This document shows, in pieces, positions 23,160 to 30,019 of a stretch of 30,019 bases of DNA (position 1 is the first letter of the stretch; every line of letters starts with the position of its first letter). Source of the stretch: Clostridium sp. CAG:343 (GTDB lineage: Bacteria; Bacillota; Clostridia; TANB77; CAG-508); NCBI GenBank assembly GCA_000431335.1, contig FR888037.1:1-30019 (forward strand), given 5' to 3'. The notes beneath the pieces are model-generated. The model saw only the letters and a list, made by a program, of their open reading frames with translations. It was not told the DNA's origin and did not search any database. The position numbers and the translations under genes are program-made.

Positions 23160-23756
23160 CTATTTTGTCAAACTAATAATGTTATCCATAATTTCACTTG
23201 TTACCTTATCTAAAGTTTCTTTATCTTTTGTTCCTTTGTATTTACTAAAATCTAAAGGCTTTCCATAAGTAATTGTAACTTTCCAATCTCCTTTTTTTCC
23301 TCCTTTTATACCACATGGAACAACTTTTGCTCCACTTCTTACAGCAAAAAAAGCAACTCCATCTTTTACCTTTTCTCCTTTTTCTAATCCATTTCTAGTA
23401 CCTTCTGGAAATAAAGCTAAACAATCTCCATTTTTCAATGTTTTTAAAGATTCTTTAATAGCTACTACTTCTTTTGAGTCTCTTTTTACTAAAATAGCAT
23501 TAAAAACTACTCCTAAAAAAGCTAAAAATTTATTTTTTGTTAATTCCTCTTTTGCTAAAAATCGTGTATATCTTCCACATGTTACTTCTATTAATGGTGG
23601 GTCCAAAAAACTTCTATGATTTCCACAAATTATTATCGGTCCTTTTTTTGGTATATTTTCTTTTCCTACTACTTTTACTCTGTAAACAACTTTGCAATAA
23701 ATATATATTGCTCCTTTTACAATTCCTCTACCTATTTTTTTAAAAAATTCTTTCAT
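23160..23756 (-). CDS. plsC: 1-acyl-sn-glycerol-3-phosphate acyltransferase
   Basis: A 198-residue membrane-associated acyltransferase that makes phosphatidic acid. The catalytic HX4D motif is 'NHRSFLDPP' (His47, Asp52) and the glycerol-phosphate binding motif is 'FPEGTRNG' (about 116-123). An N-terminal amphipathic/hydrophobic stretch (about 8-25) precedes the domain. AGGAGG lies before the ATG, 31 nt after cmk, so the genes are co-transcribed. Confidence 0.95.
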   Translation of the reverse strand: MKEFFKKIGRGIVKGAIYIYCKVVYRVKVVGKENIPKKGPIIICGNHRSFLDPPLIEVTCGRYTRFLAKEELTKNKFLAFLGVVFNAILVKRDSKEVVAIKESLKTLKNGDCLALFPEGTRNGLEKGEKVKDGVAFFAVRSGAKVVPCGIKGGKKGDWKVTITYGKPLDFSKYKGTKDKETLDKVTSEIMDNIISLTK

Positions 23757-23787
23757 TTTTTCCTCCTGATACAGATTTATTGTTTTT

Positions 23788-24453
23788 TTACATTTTTTCT
23801 TTTATAGTTTCAATTACTTTGTTTACAACTTCTTCAATTGTCATATTTGTTGAATCAATATAGATTGCATCTTCTGCTTTTTTCAATGCTCCTATTTCTT
23901 TTTCCATATCATTTTTATCTCTTATTTTTATATTTTCTAAAATTTCTTCATATGGCATATCAATACCTAAGATTTGATTTTGTTTATATCTTCTTTTTGC
24001 TCTTTCTTCTGGTGTAGCATCTAAATATATTTTTACTTCTGCATTTGGAAATACATATGTTCCTATGTCTCGTCCTTCCATAATGACATTTTTGCTTTTT
24101 GCACATTTCTTAAATATTTCATTTAATTTGAATCTAACTTCTTTTATCGAAGATACAAATGAAACTATTTTTGCAACATCTTTTTCTCTAATTCTTGATG
24201 TTACGTCTTTTCCATTTAAATATACTATATCTTTTGAATTTTCCATTTTAAATTCAATTTCTATTTCATCTAGTAAATTTATTATTTTTTCTTTCTCTTT
24301 TAAATCTATTCCTTTATTTATTGTTTCTAGTGCTACACATCTATATGCTGAGCCTGAACCTATATTAACAAGTCCTAGTTTTTTTGCAACAAGCTCTGTT
24401 ACTGTTCCTTTTCCACTACCTGCTGGTCCATCAATTGCTACTATATATGCCAT
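23788..24453 (-). CDS. cmk: Cytidylate kinase
   Basis: CMP/dCMP kinase of 221 residues with P-loop DGPAGSGKGT (about 8-17), the CMP-binding region (FVSSIKEVRFKLNEIFKKCA) and 'NVIMEGRDIGTYVFPNAEVKIYLDATPEERAKRRY'. Its ATG is immediately adjacent to the stop of the preceding gene, with the ribosome binding site GAGGAGG inside that gene's Glu-rich 3' end, so the two are translationally coupled. It is followed by plsC, a common Clostridia arrangement. Confidence 0.97.
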   Translation of the reverse strand: MAYIVAIDGPAGSGKGTVTELVAKKLGLVNIGSGSAYRCVALETINKGIDLKEKEKIINLLDEIEIEFKMENSKDIVYLNGKDVTSRIREKDVAKIVSFVSSIKEVRFKLNEIFKKCAKSKNVIMEGRDIGTYVFPNAEVKIYLDATPEERAKRRYKQNQILGIDMPYEEILENIKIRDKNDMEKEIGALKKAEDAIYIDSTNMTIEEVVNKVIETIKEKM

Positions 24454-25326
24454 TTATTTTTCCTCCTCTTCTTGTGGTACATAAATATTTTTAGCTACTA
24501 CATCTAATTCCACAACATTCATCGCTGTTAGTTTTTCAATTTCTTTTCTTGATTTTTCTTTAAATTTATTTAATCCTTCTACAACATTAAATCCATATAC
24601 TATGCTTACTTCCATATAAATTTTAACACCTTCTCCAAAGTTATCTACTCTAGCTTTTAAAATTTTATGAATGGCTGGTGTTTGGACCGCTAAATATTCT
24701 AGTATTTGCCTAAATACTAAATCTGATATTGTGAATTTTCCTAAATAACTAAATGTAGGTCTTATAATTGATTTTTCTGATATGTATGGTTGTTGTCCTT
24801 TTCCTTTGGATTTAAAAATCTGAAGTGGATCTAATAAATATCCTGAAAAATCCTTTTTTATTTCAAATGTTGGAACTGGTATTACATGTTTTCCTTCTGT
24901 TACCCTGATTCTTCTTGCTGTTTTCATTTCTTCTTCTGTTGCAACATCTGTAATATATATAGTTTCCGAAATTTCTGGCAATCCTAAATTTGCAGCTATT
25001 TTTTGTACCATTCCATCTGATGTCCCTAATATTAATATGCTCTCTGGTTTATACTTTTTAAATGCTTTTATAATTGGTTCTCTTTCACTTTCTTCATAGA
25101 ATAAAGCATGTTTTACAGTTGCTACCTTAGTTGCTGCTTTTTTTGCTGATTCACCTGCTATTACTTCATTTTCTTTTATTAGTAATCCATCGTCTATAAT
25201 AAAGCTTATTCCTCTTTCACTTGCTATCATTTGTGCTCTATAACTTTTTCCTGTTCCAGATGGTCCAACAAATGCATATACTTTTATTTTATTTATAAAT
25301 GGTAATTTTATATCTTTTAATAACAT
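24454..25326 (-). CDS. P-loop NTPase with C-terminal Asp23-like domain
   Basis: A 290-residue protein with Walker A GPSGTGKS (residues 21-28) and a strand resembling Walker B (ISFIIDDGLL, about 40-49). The middle part carries 'ESILILGTSDGMVQKIAANLGLPE' and 'PVPTFEIKKDFSGYLLDPLQIF'. The C-terminal 80 residues (about 205-285) end in 'VSIVYGFNVVEGLNKFKEKS' and 'NVVELDVVAKNIYV', which resembles the Asp23/Gls24 envelope-stress domain. It heads the cmk-plsC run. The precise family name is not known to me; a membrane- or wall-linked regulatory ATPase is an inference. Confidence 0.7.
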   Translation of the reverse strand: MLLKDIKLPFINKIKVYAFVGPSGTGKSYRAQMIASERGISFIIDDGLLIKENEVIAGESAKKAATKVATVKHALFYEESEREPIIKAFKKYKPESILILGTSDGMVQKIAANLGLPEISETIYITDVATEEEMKTARRIRVTEGKHVIPVPTFEIKKDFSGYLLDPLQIFKSKGKGQQPYISEKSIIRPTFSYLGKFTISDLVFRQILEYLAVQTPAIHKILKARVDNFGEGVKIYMEVSIVYGFNVVEGLNKFKEKSRKEIEKLTAMNVVELDVVAKNIYVPQEEEEK

Positions 25327-25401
25327 TTTTTGTCTCCCTATTTATTTTTACTTAGTTATTATATCATTTTTAATTTTATTCTACAATAGTTGTTTTCTTT
25401 T

Positions 25402-25437
25402 TATGAGACACTTGAGACCTGTCCCTACTGTCTCAAA
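25402..25437 (-). repeat. Short interspersed repeat, copy 2 (supplies stop of rlmN)
   Basis: Identical to copy 1 over 24 nt (25402-25425). On the minus strand it reads TTGAGACAG, TAG stop, GGACAG, GTCTCAA, GTGTCTCATA. TTGAGAC (25436-25430) pairs with GTCTCAA (25418-25412), and an alternative TGAGACA/TGTCTCA pairing is possible. As in copy 1, the gene's TAG lies in the hairpin loop. Confidence 0.75.
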
Positions 25438-26450
25438 TTTTTTCTTCTTAATTGTCCACATGCTGCATCTATATCTGAACCTAGCTCTCTACGTATTGTT
25501 GCAACAATGCCATGGTCATTTAAGTAATCTCTAAATCTCATTATGTTTTCATTTGAGCTTTTGTCGAATTTTCCGTTTTCTATTTTGTTTATTGGTATTA
25601 AGTTTACATGGCAATTCATTCCTCTTAGAAGTTTTACTAGTTCTTTTGCATCTTCTAAGTTGTCATTATTGTCTTTTGCTAATGCATATTCAAATGATAT
25701 TCTTCTGTGTGTTTTTTCTATGTAATCTTTGCATGCTTGTATTAATTCTTCTATTGGAAATGCGTTGTTTACAGGCATCATACTACTTCTTTTTTCGTTG
25801 TTTGTGGCATGCAATGATATTGATAGTGTACATTGAATGTTTTCTTCTGCTAGACGTTTTATTCCTGGTACTAATCCACTTGTTGATATACTAATGTGTC
25901 TTGCTCCTATATTTAGTCCTTTTGGATTGTTTATTATTCTTATTGCATTTATAACATTTGTATAGTTGTTTAAAGGTTCTCCTATTCCCATAAATACTAC
26001 GTTTGATATTCTAACTCCTGTGTCTTGCTCTACTGCTAATATTTGTTCTACTATTTCTCCGCTTGTTAAGCTTCTGACAAAGTTTATTCCTGTTGAAGCA
26101 CAAAATTTACATCCCATTTTACATCCAATTTGAGATGATACACAAATACTGTATCCATGATGATAACTCATTAATACTGTTTCAATAGCATTTTCGTCTA
26201 GTACGTCAAATAGATATTTTATTGTTCCATCTTTCGCTTCTTGTTTTCTTAATATTTTAAAATTACAAATGGTATAATTTTGTTTTAATTTTTCTCTTAA
26301 TTCTAATGATAAATTTGTTATCTCGTCAAAGCTTTTTACTTTTTCTTGATATAGCCATTTAAATATTTGCTCTGCTCTAAATGGCTTTTCTCCTATATTA
26401 GCTAATTCTTCTTTTAGTTCTTTTAAATCATAATCTTTTATGTTTTTCAC
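25425..26450 (-). CDS. rlmN: Dual-specificity 23S rRNA/tRNA methyltransferase RlmN
   Basis: A 341-residue radical SAM enzyme that makes m2A2503 in 23S rRNA and m2A37 in some tRNAs. The cluster motif is CKMGCKFC (Cys110, Cys114, Cys117), preceded by SSQIG, with 'GIGEPLNNYTNV' and 'ISTSGLVPGIKRLAEE' following. The essential C-terminal Cys is in 'DIDAACGQLRRKN'. The start is GTG with AAAGGA. The last three codons (LRQ) and TAG are contributed by a short interspersed repeat. Confidence 0.96.
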   Translation of the reverse strand: MKNIKDYDLKELKEELANIGEKPFRAEQIFKWLYQEKVKSFDEITNLSLELREKLKQNYTICNFKILRKQEAKDGTIKYLFDVLDENAIETVLMSYHHGYSICVSSQIGCKMGCKFCASTGINFVRSLTSGEIVEQILAVEQDTGVRISNVVFMGIGEPLNNYTNVINAIRIINNPKGLNIGARHISISTSGLVPGIKRLAEENIQCTLSISLHATNNEKRSSMMPVNNAFPIEELIQACKDYIEKTHRRISFEYALAKDNNDNLEDAKELVKLLRGMNCHVNLIPINKIENGKFDKSSNENIMRFRDYLNDHGIVATIRRELGSDIDAACGQLRRKNLRQ

Positions 26451-26496
26451 TTTTTTAAATCCTTTCTCTTTTTATATCTAAATATTTTATATATAA

Positions 26497-26691
26497 TTAT
26501 TTTTTACTCTTCATTTCTTTTGGAATTATTATTTTTGTAGGATTTGGCCTATGTAATTTTGTTAATTCTTCTAATTCCATCTCAAATAAATATTCTTCTC
26601 TAAAGAATATTTGATATATTGCTTTTATTATTTTATCAAATTTTGTTTCTTGCTTAATAACTAAACTTTTGGTTTCTAATATTTTTGACAT
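26497..26691 (-). CDS. Small orphan protein, 64 residues
   Basis: A 64-residue charged protein (MSKILETKSLVIKQETKFDK...) with a predicted central helix and a Pro/Lys-rich tail. No domain is recognised. A GTG at 26700 overlaps AAAGGTG; the ATG at 26691 has correct spacing, so it is the start. It lies 46 nt upstream of rlmN on the same strand, so co-transcription is likely. The length and good ribosome binding site support it as a gene, not its sequence alone. Confidence 0.6.
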   Translation of the reverse strand: MSKILETKSLVIKQETKFDKIIKAIYQIFFREEYLFEMELEELTKLHRPNPTKIIIPKEMKSKK

Positions 26692-26783
26692 TTCTATCAC
26701 CTTTGTTTTTATACCAATTTTTATTCAAGTTTTTTATTCATATTTTTTCTGCAATTATATATTTTTTAACATATTTTTTATAT

Positions 26784-27347
26784 TTACATATGAAATTTTC
26801 TAATGATAACTTCTTTTACGTCTCTTGTACATAATGCTAAACTAATTATTAAATTTATTATAGATATTCCACTTGCTATTACACTTAAAATCTTGTTTTG
26901 AACCATATTTTCTGTTATGAAAATTACTGGTAAAAAGCTAAATAATAGTATCATCAATTGATAAATTACATACTTTATAAATTGTTTATGACTAACTATT
27001 GTTAATATCAACATTGCAATATTTGAAGTAATAACTAAAATTGGTATTACCATATTAATAGACCATCCTTTAAATTGTAGCTCAAAATCTATATAAACTG
27101 TTAATAGTGAAATTGCTATAGTTTGTAGTAAAACATGTCCTGCAATATTAATATTTTTTCTTATAGAATAAAACAGAACTATCCAAATATAAATAATTCC
27201 ACCATTTGTTATGGCTGCCCATGGAATTTGTGGAGTTGTTAATTTATTTATTAATACTAATAATATAGCCACTATAACTGATAGCACCACTCCTAATTTT
27301 AATATTAAATTACTTTTTTTACTATTAAGTTTCTGAGGATATATCAT
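26784..27347 (-). CDS. DUF6320-like integral membrane protein
   Basis: A 187-residue protein with five or six hydrophobic helices (LILKLGVVLSVIVAILLVLI; GGIIYIWIVLFYSI; a VLLQTIAISLLTVYI segment; MVIPILVITSNIAMLILTIV; a YVIYQLMILLFSFLPVIFI segment; ILSVIASGISIINLIISLAL). Its start overlaps the end of the acyltransferase-like gene by 23 nt, so translation is coupled. This trio (condensation-like acyltransferase, DUF6320-type membrane protein, esterase) recurs in Clostridia, in my recollection. Its function is unknown. Confidence 0.7.
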   Translation of the reverse strand: MIYPQKLNSKKSNLILKLGVVLSVIVAILLVLINKLTTPQIPWAAITNGGIIYIWIVLFYSIRKNINIAGHVLLQTIAISLLTVYIDFELQFKGWSINMVIPILVITSNIAMLILTIVSHKQFIKYVIYQLMILLFSFLPVIFITENMVQNKILSVIASGISIINLIISLALCTRDVKEVIIRKFHM

Positions 27348-28620
27348 CTAAAACACCGTTACTTTCTATTTTGACATTAATTCCTTTTTTTGTTAAAAAC
27401 TCGTAAAACCTTTTTTCAATTTTATTATCATTTAAAATTGATGTAAAAGTAAAAACCATTTTGTTTTCAAAAGTACAACTAGAACATTTTATTTTTTCTA
27501 CTGATTCTGGTGCAATTAACATCAAAAAATAATCTATATAATCTTGGTATTTTCCTATCATACCGATTCTTCCGATATTAGAATATGTGATTGTTGTATA
27601 TTTTCTAATTTCAATATAACTTAATCTTACTAATATTGTTTTTAATACCAATGGGACTGCTCTTATTATAGGATTGTTTCCTAATTTAACATTTGCTGAC
27701 ATTGTTTTCATTATTTCTTCTTCATTTAGTCTTTTCTTAAAATCTTTTTTTACAAAGTCTAATATTTTATCAAAAGTATTTAAATTGTCTTTTTCCATTT
27801 CCGCTTCTAATGTTATATAAGAGAAAAAGTTTGACATTGTCTTTGATAAAAAATACTTCTTTAAATTTACTGGTATACATACCTTTATTGGTTTTTTTCC
27901 TTTATTATTTTTATAATTTTCTTCATATATAGAATAAATTAAAACTGATGCTAAATATTGTGTAATAGTTGCTTCGTTTTTTTTGCTTTCCTTCTTTAAT
28001 GCTTCTAAATCAATTATTTCATGTATAGCTGAAACAGCACCTAATCTAATTCTTTCTCCTTTTAAAATATATGCTTTTTTTGAAGATGCGTTTGATTTTG
28101 CTTTTTTATCATAATTTTTCATATAACTATCTTCTGTGTCGTAGCCTTCTATTTTTCTTACTCTTCTTTCTTCTTGAAATACTTCTGGGTACATCAATTC
28201 TAAATAGTTATAAATTATTTCTTTAAAAAATATAGTTCCACTATTTCCGTCTGTTAAAGAATGAAAAATATCTATATTTATTTTCTTTTCAAAATAAGTC
28301 ACTTTAAACAAATAATTATTATTTGTTTTTGGGTTAATATATTGACATGGATATTCTTTTTCTTCTTCTATTATTGGATCTTTTGGATTATGCTCTAGAT
28401 AATACCAAAAGAAACCTGCTTTCATTCTAACTTTAAAAGATTGATACGTTTCTAGCGCATTTTGAAGAGCTTTTTCCAACACTCTAGGATTTACATTTTC
28501 TTTTAAAACTACTGATAGTCTAAAGACTGTACTATATTTTTTTCCTGCTGATATTGGAAATATTTTTGCTGAGTTGTCTAACCTTCTCCAATATAGCTTT
28601 TGTTCCTTTTCTTTTTTCAT
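27325..28620 (-). CDS. Alcohol acetyltransferase-like condensation-fold protein
   Basis: A 431-residue protein of the chloramphenicol-acetyltransferase/condensation-domain superfamily. The HxxxDG catalytic motif is 'FHSLTDGNSG' (His120, Asp124, Gly125). The N-terminal 'WRRLDNSAKIFP' segment is typical of the alcohol acetyltransferase-like family of Clostridia. Substrate is unknown; acyl transfer to an alcohol or lipid is an inference. AGGAG precedes the ATG. It is the middle gene of a three-gene operon with an upstream esterase and downstream membrane protein. Confidence 0.8.
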   Translation of the reverse strand: MKKEKEQKLYWRRLDNSAKIFPISAGKKYSTVFRLSVVLKENVNPRVLEKALQNALETYQSFKVRMKAGFFWYYLEHNPKDPIIEEEKEYPCQYINPKTNNNYLFKVTYFEKKINIDIFHSLTDGNSGTIFFKEIIYNYLELMYPEVFQEERRVRKIEGYDTEDSYMKNYDKKAKSNASSKKAYILKGERIRLGAVSAIHEIIDLEALKKESKKNEATITQYLASVLIYSIYEENYKNNKGKKPIKVCIPVNLKKYFLSKTMSNFFSYITLEAEMEKDNLNTFDKILDFVKKDFKKRLNEEEIMKTMSANVKLGNNPIIRAVPLVLKTILVRLSYIEIRKYTTITYSNIGRIGMIGKYQDYIDYFLMLIAPESVEKIKCSSCTFENKMVFTFTSILNDNKIEKRFYEFLTKKGINVKIESNGVLDDISSET

Positions 28621-28656
28621 TTGTTCTCCTTTCTTTAAGAAGATCTCTAATTTTAC

Positions 28657-29550
28657 CTATTCTGCTTGATTTTTTATGGTTTCTAAACAGTCTTGATATC
28701 CTTTGTTTGTTAATACTTCTCCACTGTTTTTTTCTATAAACCATATATGTCCTGCATTTTCATATTCTTTTATATTTATTTCTATATTTGATTTTTCTGC
28801 CTTTTCTTTTAAAACATATACATCTGGATTTAAAATATCATTTGTTCCTGTAAATATAGTTATATTTTTTAATTTTGACAAATCGCCATCTATTGGATTT
28901 ACTAAATAATTGTCTTTTCCATCTTTTCCTGCATATCCTAATGCTGCTATTTGTAATTTAAATTTGTTTAGTTGTCTATCTCTTTTTTGAACTTCTGGTA
29001 TTTTTGGATTTGTTAGTCTTGTATCTAACCAAGGAGATATTAATATTGTCTTTTCTGGCATTTCTATTTCTTCTTGTGAAAGTTTTTCTTCTAATGCTAA
29101 TGCTAGACCTCCTCCAGCTGAATCTCCCATTACAATGAATTTTTCCATGTCTACTTTGCTTATTATTTCTTTATACAGTGGTTCCATCATATTAAATACT
29201 TCTTTATATGTATATTTCGGTGCTAATGGGTAGTCTGGAACAATAACGGTTGCATTTGTATCTTCTACTATTTTTTTTATAAAATCCCAGTGGTCTTTTG
29301 TTACTTCTGCCATATATGCTCCACCATGTATATATAATATTGTTTGTTCACTTTTATTTTGCTCTTTTGGATTTACTATAAAAACTTTTCTTCCACTGTA
29401 TTCTTTAATTTCTACATTGAATATTTCTTCTATTTCTTTTGGATTTTCTGTTTTTATATCTACTGTTTTATAATATATTATTACCACCCCTATTATTAAA
29501 GTTATAATTAATAATAGGGCAAGTACACTTTTTATTATTTTCTTTTTCAT
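28657..29550 (-). CDS. Membrane-anchored alpha/beta hydrolase (HSL-type esterase)
   Basis: A 297-residue esterase with an N-terminal signal anchor (about 5-26), the oxyanion-hole motif HGGAY (75-79), the nucleophile elbow GDSAGG (Ser144), and likely acid and base residues in 'FTGTNDILNPD' and 'ENAGHIWF'. This is the hormone-sensitive-lipase family. It acts outside the membrane judging by the anchor. It is the first gene of the operon with the acyltransferase-like and DUF6320-like genes and has its own promoter. Opposite activities (ester formation and hydrolysis) in one operon hint at remodelling of a surface molecule. Confidence 0.88.
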   Translation of the reverse strand: MKKKIIKSVLALLLIITLIIGVVIIYYKTVDIKTENPKEIEEIFNVEIKEYSGRKVFIVNPKEQNKSEQTILYIHGGAYMAEVTKDHWDFIKKIVEDTNATVIVPDYPLAPKYTYKEVFNMMEPLYKEIISKVDMEKFIVMGDSAGGGLALALEEKLSQEEIEMPEKTILISPWLDTRLTNPKIPEVQKRDRQLNKFKLQIAALGYAGKDGKDNYLVNPIDGDLSKLKNITIFTGTNDILNPDVYVLKEKAEKSNIEINIKEYENAGHIWFIEKNSGEVLTNKGYQDCLETIKNQAE

Positions 29551-29570
29551 TTTTTATTCCCTCTGCTAGA

Positions 29571-29599
29571 ATTTTATCATACTATGGTATAAATCTCAA
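29571..29599 (-). promoter_or_regulatory. Promoter of esterase-acyltransferase operon
   Basis: Minus-strand -35 TTGAGA (29599-29594), 17-nt spacer, -10 TAAAAT (29576-29571). The ribosome binding site GAGGG follows 8 nt before the ATG. Confidence 0.65.
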
Positions 29600-29609
29600 G
29601 ATATAAATA

Positions 29610-29641
29610 AAACAGAAAACATTTTTAATTGTTTCCTGTTT
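29610..29641 (-). terminator. Terminator beyond the FGE-like gene
   Basis: AAACAGGAAACA and TGTTTTCTGTTT (29641-29610 on the minus strand) form a near-complete stem, followed by TTATTTATA. It separates the FGE-like gene from the esterase operon promoter. A second inverted repeat, AATTAACG/CGTTAATT, lies at 29723-29747 without a T-run. Between 29642 and 29820 I see no gene. Confidence 0.55.
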
Positions 29642-29820
29642 GTGTACTCTTATTAAAATAAATGATTAAATTCTCAATTGTTTCTTTAAAACGTATTTTG
29701 AAAATGAATGAAAATTTTCTCTAATTAACGTATTTCATTCGTTAATTACTCTTATTTAATTAACACTATATTAAAACTACTTTTCTATTGTTATAGTTTT
29801 AGTTTTCACAGAGTTCAGCT

Positions 29821-30019
29821 CTACAAATATAAAAGTGGGCGAAACGAAAGGTTGCTGCTAGCATTGGAAGTACTGTAGCCGCTGCGAATACTCGTGTAAC
29901 GGTTGCTGTAGTAGCAACTACCTCCTCGATAAACGCAAGGATTGTCGGAATTGCTACAAGTTTCTGTTGTCCAGTCCCTACAATTTCCTGCCATATCAAA
30001 TATATTACATTGCTTATCT
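29821..30019 (-). CDS. C-terminal fragment of formylglycine-generating-enzyme-like (SUMF1-fold) protein
   Basis: The gene runs off the window; 66 C-terminal residues are visible. They read IFDMAGNCRDWTTETCSNS, then PCVYRGGSCYYSNRYTS and SNASSNLSFRPLLYL, matching the hallmark IYDMAGNVWEWT...RGGS...GFRP of the FGE-sulfatase/SUMF1 fold. Only part of the domain is visible, so enzyme activity cannot be judged; many gut Firmicutes proteins with this fold are non-catalytic or secreted. The WEWT motif is altered to CRDWT and there are four Cys in 30 residues. Its GC content and use of CGA, CGC and CGT codons exceed those of its neighbours. Confidence 0.8.
   Translation of the reverse strand, partial: DKQCNIFDMAGNCRDWTTETCSNSDNPCVYRGGSCYYSNRYTSIRSGYSTSNASSNLSFRPLLYL

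Noticed and set aside
29799..29999. A 66-codon minus-strand ORF at the window end in another frame
   Set aside because: The neighbouring frame gives the FGE-like sequence ending FRPLLYL with a proper stop; the other frame has no family features.

Overview
The window is about 28-30% GC and carries a classic Firmicutes gene set: ftsEX with M23 peptidases, PspA with a LiaF-like membrane protein, split transketolase subunits, a PepV-type dipeptidase, TypA, GreA, a 6S RNA and the late sporulation sigma factor SigK. Strong AGGAGG-type ribosome binding sites and sigma-A promoters fit a low-GC, spore-forming Clostridia-like anaerobe, probably an uncultured gut lineage. I cannot name the species.

Layout. 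70-2010 (minus): an envelope-stress operon, LiaF-like protein, PspA and a GIDE-domain protein. 2099-5053 (minus): pyrG behind a leader with an attenuator-like hairpin, greA with a near-consensus promoter, and pgsA. 5102-10460 (minus): ftsE-ftsX, two coiled-coil M23 peptidases and a CtpA-type protease, a cell-wall division module. 10699-12527 (minus): the two transketolase halves. 12528-13186: a divergent intergenic region filled by a 418-bp imperfect fold-back element. 13187-14599 (plus): a PepV-like dipeptidase, convergent with a 6S RNA on the minus strand (14608-14805). 15056-17452: hemolysin-III-like protein, sigK and a divergent DUF368/PopT transporter. 17501-20797: a trhP/trmR tRNA-modification pair split by a plus-strand RelA/SpoT-domain gene, then an orphan 99-aa gene. 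20876-26691 (minus): a small frameshifted gene, typA, plsC, cmk, a P-loop/Asp23-like protein, rlmN and a small orphan. 26784-29550 (minus): a DUF6320 / acetyltransferase-like / esterase operon. 29821-30019: the C-terminal end of an FGE-like protein running off the window.

The most striking observation is translational. sigK can only be read as one 236-residue protein if the ribosome shifts +1 three times, and each shift lies in a short window containing a CGG triplet, where skipping the C gives a GGN glycine codon. A second gene (20876-21176) needs exactly one +1 shift, again at CGG. In every other gene I checked by eye, CGG is absent as an in-frame codon, except once in the foreign-looking RelA/SpoT gene. 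This suggests that CGG is an unassigned or starved codon here, used as a recurrent +1 frameshift (or four-base) signal, including in a sporulation sigma factor. Decay of sigK or systematic sequencing error are the alternatives. The restriction of all four lesions to the same triplet, with the rest of both reading frames intact, argues against them.
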